This document shows positions 23,828 to 35,166 of a stretch of 64,000 bases of DNA, in pieces. The first letter of the stretch is position 1, and every line of letters begins with the position of its first letter. The stretch spans positions 2,852,001 through 2,916,000 of the forward strand of contig JAWHQI010000049.1 in assembly GCA_033032865.1 (NCBI GenBank), written 5' to 3'. The notes under the pieces are model-generated. The model had not been told where the DNA came from and searched no databases. It saw only the letters and a list, made by a program, of their open reading frames with translations. This stretch comes from Dactylorhiza incarnata (lineage: Eukaryota > Streptophyta > Magnoliopsida > Asparagales > Orchidaceae). The translations under genes and the position numbers were made by a program.

Positions 23828-24625
23828 CTATTGAATGAGAGATTTAGGTATCCAAAGAGGACCGGGTGTGGCGGTTCCTTTGGGTACCCAAATATATCGT
23901 GTTTACTTTTGGGGAGATATGATTGAATGGGCCCTTTTGATTTGAGTTTGTGTTTCATCTTTAACTTTGGGCCGCCATTCAAACATTGGTTTAATATTAT
24001 TTTTATTTGTCAAATTTTCATGATGATTTTGCAAAACATTATTTATAGGAAATTTGTTTATCTTTAAGTTTATGTTGGGAGAAAGATGATGTTGTAAATG
24101 ATAATGATTTGGAATTTCATTTTCAAGCATTTGATATTTTTCATTTCCTTTGTTAGGCTTAGAAATATTATGATAATTCATATTTAACCTGCTTTTGGAA
24201 TTTTCTTGAAATTGTTGATTTATGTGTTGAGAATTTTTCTTTATAATTTCCTTAAGCAAGTTGACTTTAGTTTCCAATTCATAATTCTTAACTTTAAGAT
24301 TATGTCTTGCTTTATTATAGGCTATTGTGCTGTTTTTAAGAGTGGATACAATAGACTCAATATGATTTTGATAATTGTTTCTAAATTCTTCAAATGTTTC
24401 ATCCATCTCTTTAATTTCAATTTTATAGTCTTTACACTTAGCACAATCATTTTTCAAGGATGAAGTTTCTAAACATAATCTTTCATTTTGTTCTTTTGTA
24501 GAAAGAAGTTCCTTTTCAAGTTCCTTGCATTTTTCTTTTAAATCATTAAATTCTATACAAGGTGTAATGTTTTCAACTAAGGAGCCATGGGTAGAACTAG
24601 ATAAATTAGAATTTGATTCTTCATT
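23828..24625 (-). pseudogene. Cop-1 Gag (copy 2), N-terminal half deleted
   Basis: This holds the coiled-coil and W-V-P-K/L-W-I-P-K end of the Gag in copy 1, with the same premature stop. The frame begins inside the protein because the 830-bp deletion removed its start. Confidence 0.65.
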
Positions 24626-26149
24626 AGTGATATAGAAAATGCGTTTAGCTTAAAACAATGAAAATCAGAGAGCGCGAATTAGAGATGAAGAAATAAACAT
24701 ATTTTCAATAATATTAATTTGAAACAGTTATGATTACAAAACTTTTCCCAATGACGCTTGGAAAGAGGCGACCAATGAAAATTCTTTTGGTTTTCTATAC
24801 CGACCCTTCTCCCAAGGACCGGTTGGCTTTAGCCTATCTCTCTCCAGATAAGGCCTCAAACTGCTCTAGCCCTTCCCTCACTGGAAAGGCCTCGAGCACT
24901 CCCTAGATCTACACCCTAGACCTAGTCGCCAACGCGAGGCAAATTTCACCTAGAATCCACAAGGCCCTAGTCGCCGTGTGGCAAATTCCTCTACCGAACA
25001 TAAGATATAAAGGTTACAATTTGAAAACTAAAACAAAACACAAATTAAAAACTCCCTCAAAAGATGAACTTGATGTCGGTGTAGATGCGATCAGATCGGT
25101 CTTCAAGTTCTTTGCATTCACGAACATTGAAAGAGTTCTTCGGGCTGCTTGGTGAAGGCTCTCACGAGTGCTCTAAATATGTGGCTTCAATTCGTTCTGT
25201 AACAACAAACATTAATGGAGGAAGCACGCGTCTTTAAATAGAATCAGTCGCTACTGCCTGCGGTAGTACTACCGCCCCGCGGTAGCCACATTAGGCAATG
25301 ACCTAGCACACGGATCGTGGCAGAATAGACAACTTTTGAGTGCCAAACTTTTAGCTCTGATTAGCGCGCCGCGGTAACGCTAACGCTCCGCGATAGCGAG
25401 ATAACCTTCCTTCTGCCAATATCTCCTTCCATATTTGCTCCACAATCACATACAGACGGGAGGATTCCAAAAGCTACCGCCGAGCGGTAGAGATGTCGCG
25501 CCACGGTAAAGCATGCTAAATATGCATCCCGCCAATCATTCCTTTTTCTCCACAGTTTCCTTCCCGTCAAATGTTTCCATTTATGCTCGCGCCAGCGTTA
25601 GTGCTAACGCGCCGTGGTAGCAATGCCTGGCATCAATTTTTGTCGACCGGCATCACATTTCATCGAACGCTGTTTTCATTTCGTCGAACTCCAATTCGTC
25701 GAATGCTGTTTTCATTTCGTCGAACTCCATTTCGTCGATCTCTAGCGCCAGCGGTAGTGCTAACGCAGTTCCATTTTGTCGAACTCGAATTCATCGAACG
25801 CTGTTTTCATTTTGTCGAACTCTATTTTGTCGATCGCTAGCGCCAGCGGTAGTGCTAACGCAGTTCCATTTCATTGAACGCCAGTTTGTCGGACGACATC
25901 TACTTTCGTTGAACACCATTTCGTCAAGCGCATCTCATTTCGTTGGACCACTAGCGCTAGCGGTAGTGTTACTGCGCCGCGTTATCAAAAATTAATCATC
26001 CTGATGTCGCTTCGACGTATTTCTTTTTCACACTCCTTTGGAGATTGAATGTTGAAGATCTTGCACACTATAAACACAATGCAAGTATGATCAAATACAA
26101 TAGGATTTGTTATTGTCAAACCAAGAGATACGTAAAGCATGTTCCAACA
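24626..26149 (-). repeat. Cop-1 LTR (copy 2 and beyond), lacking its left edge
   Basis: It ends at GTTCCAACA 26149, the outer edge of the 5' LTR. A weak TATA (TATTTAAA, minus strand) is at 25233-25240. Right of it are repeated TAGCGCCAGCGGTAG motifs and TTCGTCGAA-like motifs, including a ~95-bp tandem repeat (about 25690-25880). The flank at 26150 is not a polypurine tract, consistent with an outer edge. Confidence 0.75.
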
Positions 26150-26241
26150 CATAGATGGATAAGCAGCAAGGAATTTTTGCAAATGTGTAGAAATTGGGCC
26201 AATGCCTGGCATTAGAGACAATGTCGGCGTTAAGTTTACTT

Positions 26242-26250
26242 TATATAAAA
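26242..26250 (+). promoter_or_regulatory. TATA box of the antisense ORF in Cop-3
   Basis: TATATAAAA lies on the plus strand about 85 bases before a 5' UTR splice donor. Copies of the GCCTGGCATTAG/GTCGGCGTTAAG motif lie just upstream (26204-26232), as in the LTR promoters on the other strand. Confidence 0.55.
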
Positions 26251-26729
26251 GGCCCTAAATCGAGTTCTTTCCATTTTCCCATTATTTTAACTCATTTCTT
26301 TTCAGGTTTCTCCGACTGCACTTCTCAGATCTAGGTAAAATTCTTAATTTTCTTCTTCTATTTTGTGATTAATGCATTTCTCTTTCCCTAAAATGAAATA
26401 CTTTAAAGTATTGAAGTGTTTTGATATGGAATATGATAGATCTATGGTAGTGAGATCTAGGGTTTTTAAGTTTTGAGTTGAAGAAAGGGTTTTGGCGATT
26501 TCCAAAGAAAATGAGTCTTTCGATTACCCTTTTTTATTGTTTTTGAGTTGTGTTGGTAATTTTCCAATTATCCCGATCATTTTACGAATTTTTTGATTTA
26601 TAAGTGTTTCTGAAGGCTGTCATTGTGTACTGGTAGTAATAGGAAATTTCAAAGTATGCGCCAGGCATTGTCAATAACGGCCGGCGTTGATAAGAGAAAT
26701 TTTGTTGATGTTTTGTTGTGTGTAGGTTT

Positions 26730-27833
26730 ATGGCTTCTTCCAGTGGTCATGGAATTCGTGCCAGAAAGTCATCAGCCCGTCCACCACAAGAGTCTTATCA
26801 ATCTTATATGGGGATTGAAAAGGAGACTATTGGTGTAGGCATGGTGTTGCAGATAGACGTCCAACATCATGCTCATATTCAGAATCTCCTAGCAGCATTA
26901 GGAGTGTTGGCAGTGATTTCTGACGATTGCTTTTCTATGGATTTTGTTTGGAAATTTTATAACAATATGTATGATCCGTCAGAAATGGAGCTTTAAGGAG
27001 GAGTGATGTCAATGTTGCAGTTTGAAGTTATTCAAATCACGCATGAGGATCTTTGAAATGAGTTTGGGTTAATAGAGAGTGATAATCGTTTAAATGTGGT
27101 AGAAAAGTATAGAGCTGAGCGAGATTGGACACCAGTAAATCTAGTATTGCATGGGAAGGAGATAAAAGATCAAATTATGGATGTTTCTTCACTTAGGGAG
27201 GAAGCATTTATAATTCAGGATATTTTGCGACATACAATGTTGAAGTCTGGAGACACTAAGAAGATCACTGCACAATTGAGCATAGTGACATATCATATTA
27301 TGCAGGAAGTACTTTTTGATGTGGCGGATCTTATCCTTTCTCAGATTTGTTATACCTTTAAGTTGAAGGATCCAAGACGGTCTCGACTCAACACTCTTCC
27401 CTTAGGAGGACTTATACAACGGGTGGTGATTGAGAAGTATGAGTATATAACCATGAGTAACTACATTAATGAACTTGTTCCTGAACTTTATTCTACTTCA
27501 ACCCTTCGAGTCCCTCGACAACGAGATATACCATCATCTTCACGGCCACCCCTACGATGAGGAGTTTCACTCTGAGAGATGAATCGGGAGCATCATGAGT
27601 CATTTGAAGAATTTAAAGAGAATGCGAAACGAAAAATGTCACAGATCGAGAAAATGATGCGATACATGATCACGACCCTGAAGTTGAAATAGACACCAAC
27701 AGAAGAAAGGGATTGGGAGGTTCCCGTGGAGGATCCTCCACGTCGCTCGACTCGCGGTACTCGAAGGTCAAGGGAACGAGGCAGTTCTACTACTGGAGAA
27801 TCAGACTCACTTAGTGAAAGTAGACAATTTTAA
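26730..27833 (+). pseudogene. Antisense 'putative plant transposon protein'-like ORF of Cop-3
   Basis: ATG 26730 follows a likely 5' UTR intron (CTAG|GTAAAA at 26335 to TGTGTAG at 26725, 391 bp). The first 88 codons (to 26996) include a segment ending F-V-W-K-F-Y-N-N-M, which resembles the core of the Pfam family of putative plant transposon proteins, found as extra ORFs in plant LTR elements. Further blocks continue in changed frames: 27096-27560, then a Glu/Lys/Met coiled-coil tail, then an Arg/Ser-rich end at TAA 27833. Several stops and frame breaks make it a pseudogene. It runs against gag of the same element. Family assignment is tentative. Confidence 0.5.
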
Positions 27834-28441
27834 AGTGCTTTTCAGTTCTATAATAACAGTGTTTAGTATTTGGAAAATATTCTCTAACGCCTGGCGTTAC
27901 TGCTTGTGCCCTGCGTTAGCTGTTATCATGCTTTTCCTTTTATTTTTGTTTTTATCTATTTTGTGAAGTGTTTCTGTCCTGTGTTCTAATATTTATCCAG
28001 GATTTCGTAGTTTTAATCAACAAATTTCACTTAATATTTGGTGAATTTTAAAAAAATCTATGGTATTTTATAGGCATTTGATTAGAATATCGAATTGTTT
28101 AACGATGTAATAAAATGGTGTTCTAGTTTTAAATTTGTTTAATGACTCGTACGGATAAGCATTGGTGTGACGTTTTATTTTATGATTTTGTATTTGGGTT
28201 TCAACAACACTCCTAATTAATTTTCTGAGTTATGAACAATCATTAATATTATAGAATACTCATGTCTTATGTGATAATAGATTGCTCATTTAAGAGATAG
28301 AAACTTGACTTTTAATTTGATTTAATTTGTAAATTAAAAAAAGACTCAACTTTCAAATATTAAACAAGAAACTTAAAGTATATCATGAAGTAGATATTTG
28401 CACATTCAAAAAAATGTTCTACTTCATGCATTTGATGCTTC
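27834..28441. other. Cop-3 spacer between convergent ORFs
   Basis: AT-rich and non-coding, with the GC-rich motif TAACGCCTGGCGTTA plus CTGCGTTAGC at 27886-27921, just after the antisense ORF. Confidence 0.65.
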
Positions 28442-29666
28442 TTAATGAATTTGAGATTTAGGTATCCAAAGAGGACCAAGAGGGATGGTTCCTTTGGGTA
28501 CCCAAATAAATCGTGTATGCTTTTGGGAAGGCAAGGATGAGTGGACCCATTCATTTGACATTTGTGCATCATTCTTAAGTATGGGTCTCCAATCATACCT
28601 TGGGTTAATGTTTTTATAATTCAAATTTCCATGATGATTTTTTAAAACATTGTGTATAAGAAATTTGTTCATTTTCAATTTTATGTTGTGAGAAGAGTTT
28701 TGTTGTAAAAGATAATAATGATAGTGTTTTGTAGTTTCATTTTAAAGCTTTTGAAAATTTTCATTTCTTTTGTTTGGCTTAGATAAATTATGAAAATTCA
28801 TATTCAACTTGCTTTTGGATTTTGCTTGATATTCTGAGTGAGTGCTTTGAAAATATTTCTTTATAGTTTCCTTAAGCAAGTTGACTTTATTTTCTAATTC
28901 ATTGTTTTTAACTTTGAGATTTTGTCTAGCTTTATTATACGCAATTGTGCTATTTTTAAGAGTGGAAACAATTGAATCAATATGATTTTGATATTTATTT
29001 CTATATTCCTCAAATGTTTCATCCATCTCTTCAATTTCAATTATATTGTCTTCACACTTAGCACAATCATTTTTCCAAGAAGGGTGTTCTAAACATAATC
29101 TTTCATGTTGTTCTTTTACAAGAATAAATTCTTTTTCAAGTTCTTTGTATTTTTCTTTTAATTCATTATAATCAATACATGGTGTGGAGTTTTCAAATGA
29201 AGAGCATGATGGAGATTTAAACACATCATTTTTGGATTTTACATTCATATTTCCTTTCAAAGTTTTATTTTCTAAAAGTAGTTTTGCATTAGCCCTTTTT
29301 AATTTCTTAATCTTACATTTAGTAGTTTATTGTAATTGAAATGTAGAAATAGAGGTACAAAAATGGATTTTGATTTCCTTACATTGCTTGTGGACGATGC
29401 GATATTCGAACATATAGTTCCTTTGACATCTTTTTGGCACTCCTCTTCCAAAGATAAGATTTCTTCTTTTCCATTTGATGTGCACTCCATTGATCCATCA
29501 TGAAAGGGGCTTTCTTGATCATTTGAGCAATCTTGTATGTTCTCCACTTCTTGCATTTGTTCCATACCTGTAGATGGAGAATCATATATTTCTTCAAGAA
29601 ATTTCCTTACTTTGTATGCACTAGAAAAACAATATATTTATTTTGAAATTTCGTGAGATAAAGCAC
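28442..29666 (-). pseudogene. Cop-3 Gag, C-terminal part
   Basis: The minus-strand frames correspond to the acidic middle, coiled coil and W-V-P-K-G-T..L-W-I-P-K-S end of the Gag family, with several frame breaks (near 29300, 28740 and 28680). The N-terminal part lies beyond Gyp-3 at 39265-39501. Confidence 0.7.
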
Positions 29667-30936
29667 TGATAGGTAGTATTTTTATAACTTTTTAATAGAA
29701 AATTTTGTAAATATTTAATTTGTATTTTCCTTTTTATGTCATTTCTAGATCATAAGTATTTATTTTGAAATTCTGTTTCTAATTTAGCTTAATTTCAATT
29801 TTTGCAGAATTTTGGGACAAATTGGAGAAATTGACAAGTACACGCCCTCAGTCACGCCCGTGACCAAGGGGGTGTAACCTAAAGATCAGTCCAGAGTCGA
29901 TGCTGTGCCAATTGAGCTATTCCACAGCGAGTCACGCCCTCGGTCACACCCGTGACCAAGTGTCACGCCCGTGACTAGGGACGTGTAATATTAGAATCTT
30001 CCCATCTGGCTGCTGACGAGACGTGGAGATGCTGTCGAGAAGTCAACCTAAGTCACGCCCGTGACCCACATGTCACGGCCGTGACTTGCCCGTGTGATCT
30101 CTGCTTCGCCGCCACGCCGAATTCCAGCCCACGCTGCATTTAATGAAGCCATCCAAAGTCACGCCTGTGACCAAAATTACACGGGCGTGTAATGTCCACT
30201 TTTCGCCGCGCCGTCCAGAAAGCCCACGCCGCTGTCGGATCCGATGTGAATAGTGCAGTCACGCCCTACGTCACGCCCGTGACCGAGGGCGTGTAACTTG
30301 AAATTTTTGTTTATAAATTCAGAGGCTCTCCTTGAGTCCAGGGTTCAGAATTTTGGAGAGGGGAGGTGCTGTTAGAGCTGAGAGTGAGTTTTCAAGTTAA
30401 TGTTCATGTTTCTTATGGCTTTCATGTTCTCTTCCCTTTCAATTCATGCAATGTTTTAATGTAACTTTCATGTACTAGTTTTCTTAAGCTTGTAACCTTC
30501 ATTTTCCTTAGCTTTGCACTCTTTAATTAAGGCTTGTAATAACTTTTGATTTTCAATAAAAATTAGTTTCCTCTTTCATGTTCTCTTTCTCCTTAAGTAA
30601 TTTCTTCCTTTTCATGCAATGTCAATCTTTCTCTCCTTAGTAATGTCTTTTTTATGCAATGTCAAATTCTCTTTCCTTTCATGCAATGTTTAATCTTTTC
30701 ATTTAGCTTGCAATTTGTTTTTTTTAGCTAAGTAATCAAAACCTCAAATTTTCATCGATAAAATAATGGTGATTTTCCTCGAAGTAGAAGTAATCAACGC
30801 GCCCCGTGGAATACGACCTTGATATTCCTAAATATCCTATACTATAGACGATAAGTTTCACTTGCCTTAATCGAATATAGTTTTGGAGAAAAATCTTTAA
30901 CCTTCGCTTAATTTCAAAACCGCAAAATCTATATCA
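29667..30936 (+). repeat. 5' LTR of Gyp-3
   Basis: It matches 37992-39264 with scattered differences. U3 contains seven copies of GTCACGCCCGTGAC or a close variant (29851-30283), one a perfect palindrome (GTCACGGCCGTGAC, 30072-30085). A TATA box follows at 30312. Confidence 0.95.
30312..30318 (+). promoter_or_regulatory. TATA box in the Gyp-3 5' LTR
   Basis: TTATAAA lies about 28 bases after the last GTCACGCCCGTGAC motif. The equivalent in the 3' LTR is TATAAAT at 38637-38643. Confidence 0.6.
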
Positions 30937-30942
30937 AGTTTT

Positions 30943-30960
30943 TGGCGCCTTTGCCGGGGA
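30943..30960 (+). other. Primer-binding site of Gyp-3
   Basis: TGGCGCCTTTGCCGGGGA, one base from the tRNA-Asp site used by Athila-type elements, six bases after the LTR. Confidence 0.9.
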
Positions 30961-31098
30961 CTTTGCGTGGATATTTTGAAAAGAGGATAGCTATTAATTT
31001 TATCATGTTTCTTTTTATTTTATTTTGCTTTTTCTAAATCTAAAAAAAACATTTTTTTTTTAGTTTTTTTCCTTTTCCTTTCTTCTCCTTTTTAGTGT

Positions 31099-32657
31099 AT
31101 GACCCGAGGTAGCACTTCGATTCTTCCTTTTGATCCGGAGATCGAGCGAACCCTTTTGAGGCACCGTCGTTCTCGTGATCAGGGAAATCAAGTAGAATCC
31201 AAAGAGTCGATCGGGGACACTAACACAACGAATATGGATCATAATCTTAATCCTCTTAATCTTAACGAGCCAAATCCTGATGAGGAAGCGCAACAGATCA
31301 TGTCCTATTATACGTGGCCGAATTTGGAAGGCACACAATCGAGTATTGTTTGCCCCACGGTGGCGAACAATAATTTTGAGATCAAGTCCAGCATCATACA
31401 AATGGTGCAACAATCGGTGACCATTGATGGTCAACCGGACGAGGATCCAAATTCACATATTTCTTACTTTCTTGAAATTTGCGACACTTTTAAGATCAAT
31501 GGCGTCACCGATGATGCCATTCGATTACGTCTTTTTCCTTTTTCTTTGCGGTCTAAGGCCAAGCAGTGGCTAGGCTCCCTACCTAGGGGATCCATCACTA
31601 CATGGGCCGAAATGGCGGAAAATTTCTCAATAAATATTTCCCGCCTTCAAAGACCCCTAAATTGCGCACGGATATTGCGTCGTTCATGCAAATCGACTCG
31701 GAGACTCTCTATGACACATGGGAGCGCTTCAAGGAGCTTTTGCGCCGATGCCCTCACCACGCACTTGCCACTTGGCAACAAGTGCAAATATTTTATAATG
31801 GCTTAAATCTCCAAACGAGGCAAATGATTGATGCGGCCGCCGGGGGGACATTAAATAACAAAACCCCGGTCGCCGCTCAAGAGATTTTCGAAGAGATGTC
31901 CACAAATGCGTATCAATGGAACATGCCCCGAGCGCGGCCTAATAAACTGGCTGGAATTTTTGAAATAGACGCAAACGCGAATTTGGCTTTACAAGTTGAG
32001 CGCTTAACAAAGCAAGTGGCGGAGATGTCTACTTCCTCCACCACTCCCCCTTGGGCTAATAATGTTTTAATTGAAGAACACGTTGACTACATAGGAAATC
32101 CGCCTCGGCCTTCCTATAACCCCAACACCGCTCCGTATAACAACACATACAATGCGGGTTATAGGAATCATCCAAATTTCTCATGGAGCAACCAAGTAAA
32201 TGCTCAGCGTCCTATGAATTTAAATCAACCTCCCCCTAATCAACTTCTTAACTTAACTCAGCCTCCAAATTTGATTTCTCAAAATTTTAATCCTCCCGGT
32301 TTTCCACCGCAACAGCAAAAACTCTCTCCGCTTGAAGAAGTTTTTGCAAAATATGTTGCTACAAATGAAATGAACATCCGGAACCTTACCGGATCGATCA
32401 AAAATTTAGAGAATCAAGTGGGCCAACTCGCAAAGATGATTTCTGAGCGTCAACAAGGAGCACTACCGGGGAATACCGAGAAAAATCCAAAGGAGAGCGC
32501 GCACGCGATTACACTCCGAAGCGGGAAGGAGGTGGTTCAAAAACAGGACGAATCCAAGGTAATTTCCTCTCCTCCTCCTCCTACTTATTTATCTTCAAAT
32601 TTGCCCGCTACGATTGCTCCGCACACTTCTATTAGATCCGCGCGCTCCTACTTCTAA
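31099..32657 (+). pseudogene. Gag of Gyp-3, frameshifted
   Basis: It starts at ATG 31099, where the first residues (M-T-R-G-S..D-P-E-I-E-R-T-L) match the style of Athila Gag. The capsid-like retrotransposon Gag domain lies around 31430-31900, with the Q-W-L-G-S-L-P motif at about 31565 and W-E-R-F-K-E-L-L-R-R-C-P-H-H near 31720. A frame break near 31620 moves the product to another frame, which then runs to 32657 through Asn/Pro/Gln-rich linker and the A-I-T-L-R-S-G-K motif (about 32508). No zinc knuckle is seen, as is usual in Athila. A second shift near 32630 leads into protease. Confidence 0.85.
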
Positions 32658-33615
32658 TATTCCGTATCCATCTAAATTTAAAAATAAAAGCGCCGAAAAA
32701 AATTATAAAAATTTTTTAGATGTTTTAAAACAAATCCATATTAATGTACCTTTCTGCGATGCTATCTCACAAATGCCTAAATATGCGAAATATCTTAAGG
32801 AGTTGCTCTCCAATAAGAAAAAGTTAGAATATATTTCGCATATTTCTTTAAACGCAGAATGCTCCGCGGTTGTACTCAACAAATTGCCTAAAAAAGAAAA
32901 TGACCCGCGACGGTTCTATATCCCATGTCTATTTGACAATTCGTTAGTAAAATACGCCTTAGCGGATCTTGGAGCAAGCATCAACCTTATGCCGTTTTCT
33001 TTGTTCAAAAATCTAGGTCTAGGAAATCCAAGGCCCACTCGAATGAGTATTCAATTAGCGGATCGTTCTTTAAAATATCCGATAGGAATAGTGGAGGACG
33101 TGCTCGTCAAGGTTGACAAATTCATCTTCCTGGTGGATTTTGTCATTCTTGACATCGAAGAGGATGCTGAAGTACCCCTCATACTCGGCCGCCCCTTCCT
33201 TGCCACCTCCCGCACTATTATAGACGTAAGTAACAGAAAGCTCCTCCTACGGGTTGGAGACGATGAAGTTACTTTCGGCATAAATTCCTCGATGCGGAAC
33301 ACACTAGAAAATGACGATTCGTGTTTTTACTTGGCTGAGTGTTGTGAGTTCGATTCATCCCTCGAGTTAGTTCCATCGGCAAGTAGTGATTCCGAACCCG
33401 TAGAGCTCTTTTATGATGAAGAAGAAGTTTCTCACCCCACACCACCCGAACCATTACTTTTAGAAAAATTAAAAATCAAGACTTCTTATGAAGAACCACC
33501 CGTATTAGAGTTGAAACAACTCCCCCTCACCTTAAATATTTGTTTTTGGAAAAAGAGTCTAAGCTACCTATCATCATTTCATCCGATCTTAGCAACTCAG
33601 AAATTTCTGAGTTGA
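32614..33615 (+). pseudogene. Aspartic protease region of Gyp-3
   Basis: The frame 32614-33615 contains L-A-D-L-G-A-S-I-N-L-M-P (about 32950-32985). In Athila the D-L-G-A triplet replaces the usual D-S/T-G at the active site, so this is the expected catalytic Asp. The second-half motif V-P-L-I-L-G-R-P-F-L-A-T (about 33170) is also intact. The domain itself is uninterrupted but is out of frame with both gag and reverse transcriptase. Confidence 0.85.
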
Positions 33616-35166
33616 CTATAGTCTTAAGAAAGCACTGCCACGCAATTGCGTGGCAATTATCGGATATTAAGGGTATAAACCCATCTTTCTGCACTCATAA
33701 ATCTTTCTTGAAGAAAATTCCCGCAACTCAGTCCAGCCTCAACGACGACTAAACCCGAACATGAAAGAAGTCGTTAAGGCCGAAGTTATAAAACTTCTGG
33801 ACGCGGGAATCATCTACCCGATATCAGATAGTATTTGGGTTAGCCCAGTACAAGTCGTGCCAAAGAAAGGTGGTGTCACGGTAGTTGCGAACGAAAAATA
33901 ACGAATTGATCCCAATCCGTACTGTTACGGGTTGGCGGATGTGCATCGACTATCAGAAACTAAATGATGCCACCCGTAAGGATCACTTCCCTCTACCATT
34001 TATTGACCAAATTTTAGAGCGCCTCTCGGGTCACTCCTACTACTGTTTCTCGATGGTTTGTCAGGATACTTCCAAATCCCGATTTCGCCCGACGACCAAG
34101 AGAAAACCACTTTCACTTGTCCCTTTGGCACCTTCGCTTATCAAAGGATGCCATTCGGTCTTTGTAACGCATCGGCTACATTCCAAAGATGTATGATGGC
34201 AATATTTGACGAGTTAGTAGAGGAGGTGATGGAAGTATTTATGGACGACTTCTCTGTATACGGAAGTTCATTTGAAAACTGTTTAAAAAATCTCGATCGC
34301 GAGTTGCAGCGATGTGAGGAAACGAATTTAGCGCTTAATTGGGAAAAATGCCATTTTATGGTCAAGGAAGGACTAGTCCTTGGCCATAAAATTTGGGGCA
34401 AGGGGATCGAGGTCGATAGGGCCAAGATCGAAGTAATTGAAAAGCTCTCCCTCCAACAAACGTAAAAGCTATTAGGAGTTTCCTAGGCCACGCGGGGTTC
34501 TATCGGCGCTTTATACAAAATTTTTCCAAAATCACAAAGCCGTTAACCCATCTTCTCGAGAAAGAATCATCTTTTCTTTTTAACGATGAATGTCATTTAG
34601 CCTTTCAACTTATCAAAGAGAAACTTATAAAATCCCCGATTCTAGACGCCCCAGTTTGGTCGCTCCCTTTTGAAATCATGTGCGACGCGAGTGATATTGC
34701 GGTTGGTGCCATTTTCGGCCAATGGGTGAGTAAGTATTTTACCCGATCTATTATGCGAGCAAAACACTCACGTCGGCACAAGCAAACTACACCACGACCG
34801 AGAAGGAACTTCTAGCAATCATTTACGCCTTCGATAAGTTTAGGTCGTATATCACTCTCTCAAAAGTTATCGTCTTCACAGATCACTCCGCGCTTAGGTA
34901 TCTCTTGAGTAAATCGGACGCAAAGCCTCATCTTTTGCGATGGATCCTCCCCTTGCAGGAGTTTGACATAATAGGCAGCCGAAAACTTGGCAGCCGATCA
35001 CCTTTCTCGTTTAGAAAATCCCTCCTCCGAAGCATTAATAGAGGCCAACATTAACGATAAATTTCCCGAAGAGCCCCTCCTAGCTCTCGAAAATATTAAT
35101 TCATCTTCTACCCCCTGGTATGCGGATTTGGCTAACTATTTAGTAGCCCGGGTCCTGCCAAAATAA
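33540..35166 (+). pseudogene. Reverse transcriptase and RNase H of Gyp-3
   Basis: Fragments in three frames cover the domain. The N-terminal fingers run with a stop near 33750 and a break near 33895 up to K-D-H-F-P-L-P-F-I-D (about 33990). A break near 34060 leads to S-G-Y-F-Q-I-P and the polymerase motif F-M-D-D-F-S-V-Y-G (about 34235), where the two Asp are kept. RNase H follows with C-D-A-S-D (about 34683) and F-T-D-H-S-A-L (about 34875), then the tether [11 protein letters not shown] after another shift near 34980. The chain ends in a stop at 35164. Confidence 0.85.

Larger units (their letters stand above)
21581..25410. repeat. Segmental tandem duplication, copy 2
   Basis: It repeats copy 1 in the same order: Gyp-1 LTR part (21581-22754), antisense ORF tail, spacer, gag, Cop-1 LTR. 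An ~830-bp deletion (equivalent to about 11936-12766) removes the gag start, primer-binding site and LTR edge, with TTA at the joint. There is no Cop-2 insertion, so the intact target site is visible. Confidence 0.85.

Noticed and set aside
26149..26170. Shared LTR between Cop-1 and Cop-3 (a second tandem like Cop-5)
   Set aside because: The sequence after the LTR edge at 26149 lacks the polypurine tract seen next to all true 3' LTRs here, so it is better read as an outer edge inserted into Cop-3.
29851..30085. CpG island or promoter of a host gene
   Set aside because: The CpG-rich motifs are LTR U3 repeats present identically in both LTRs of Gyp-3.
34058..34465. Intact autonomous gypsy element
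   Set aside because: Individual domains are well preserved, but gag, protease, reverse transcriptase and integrase are separated by several frameshifts and stops, so Gyp-3 cannot make a full polyprotein.
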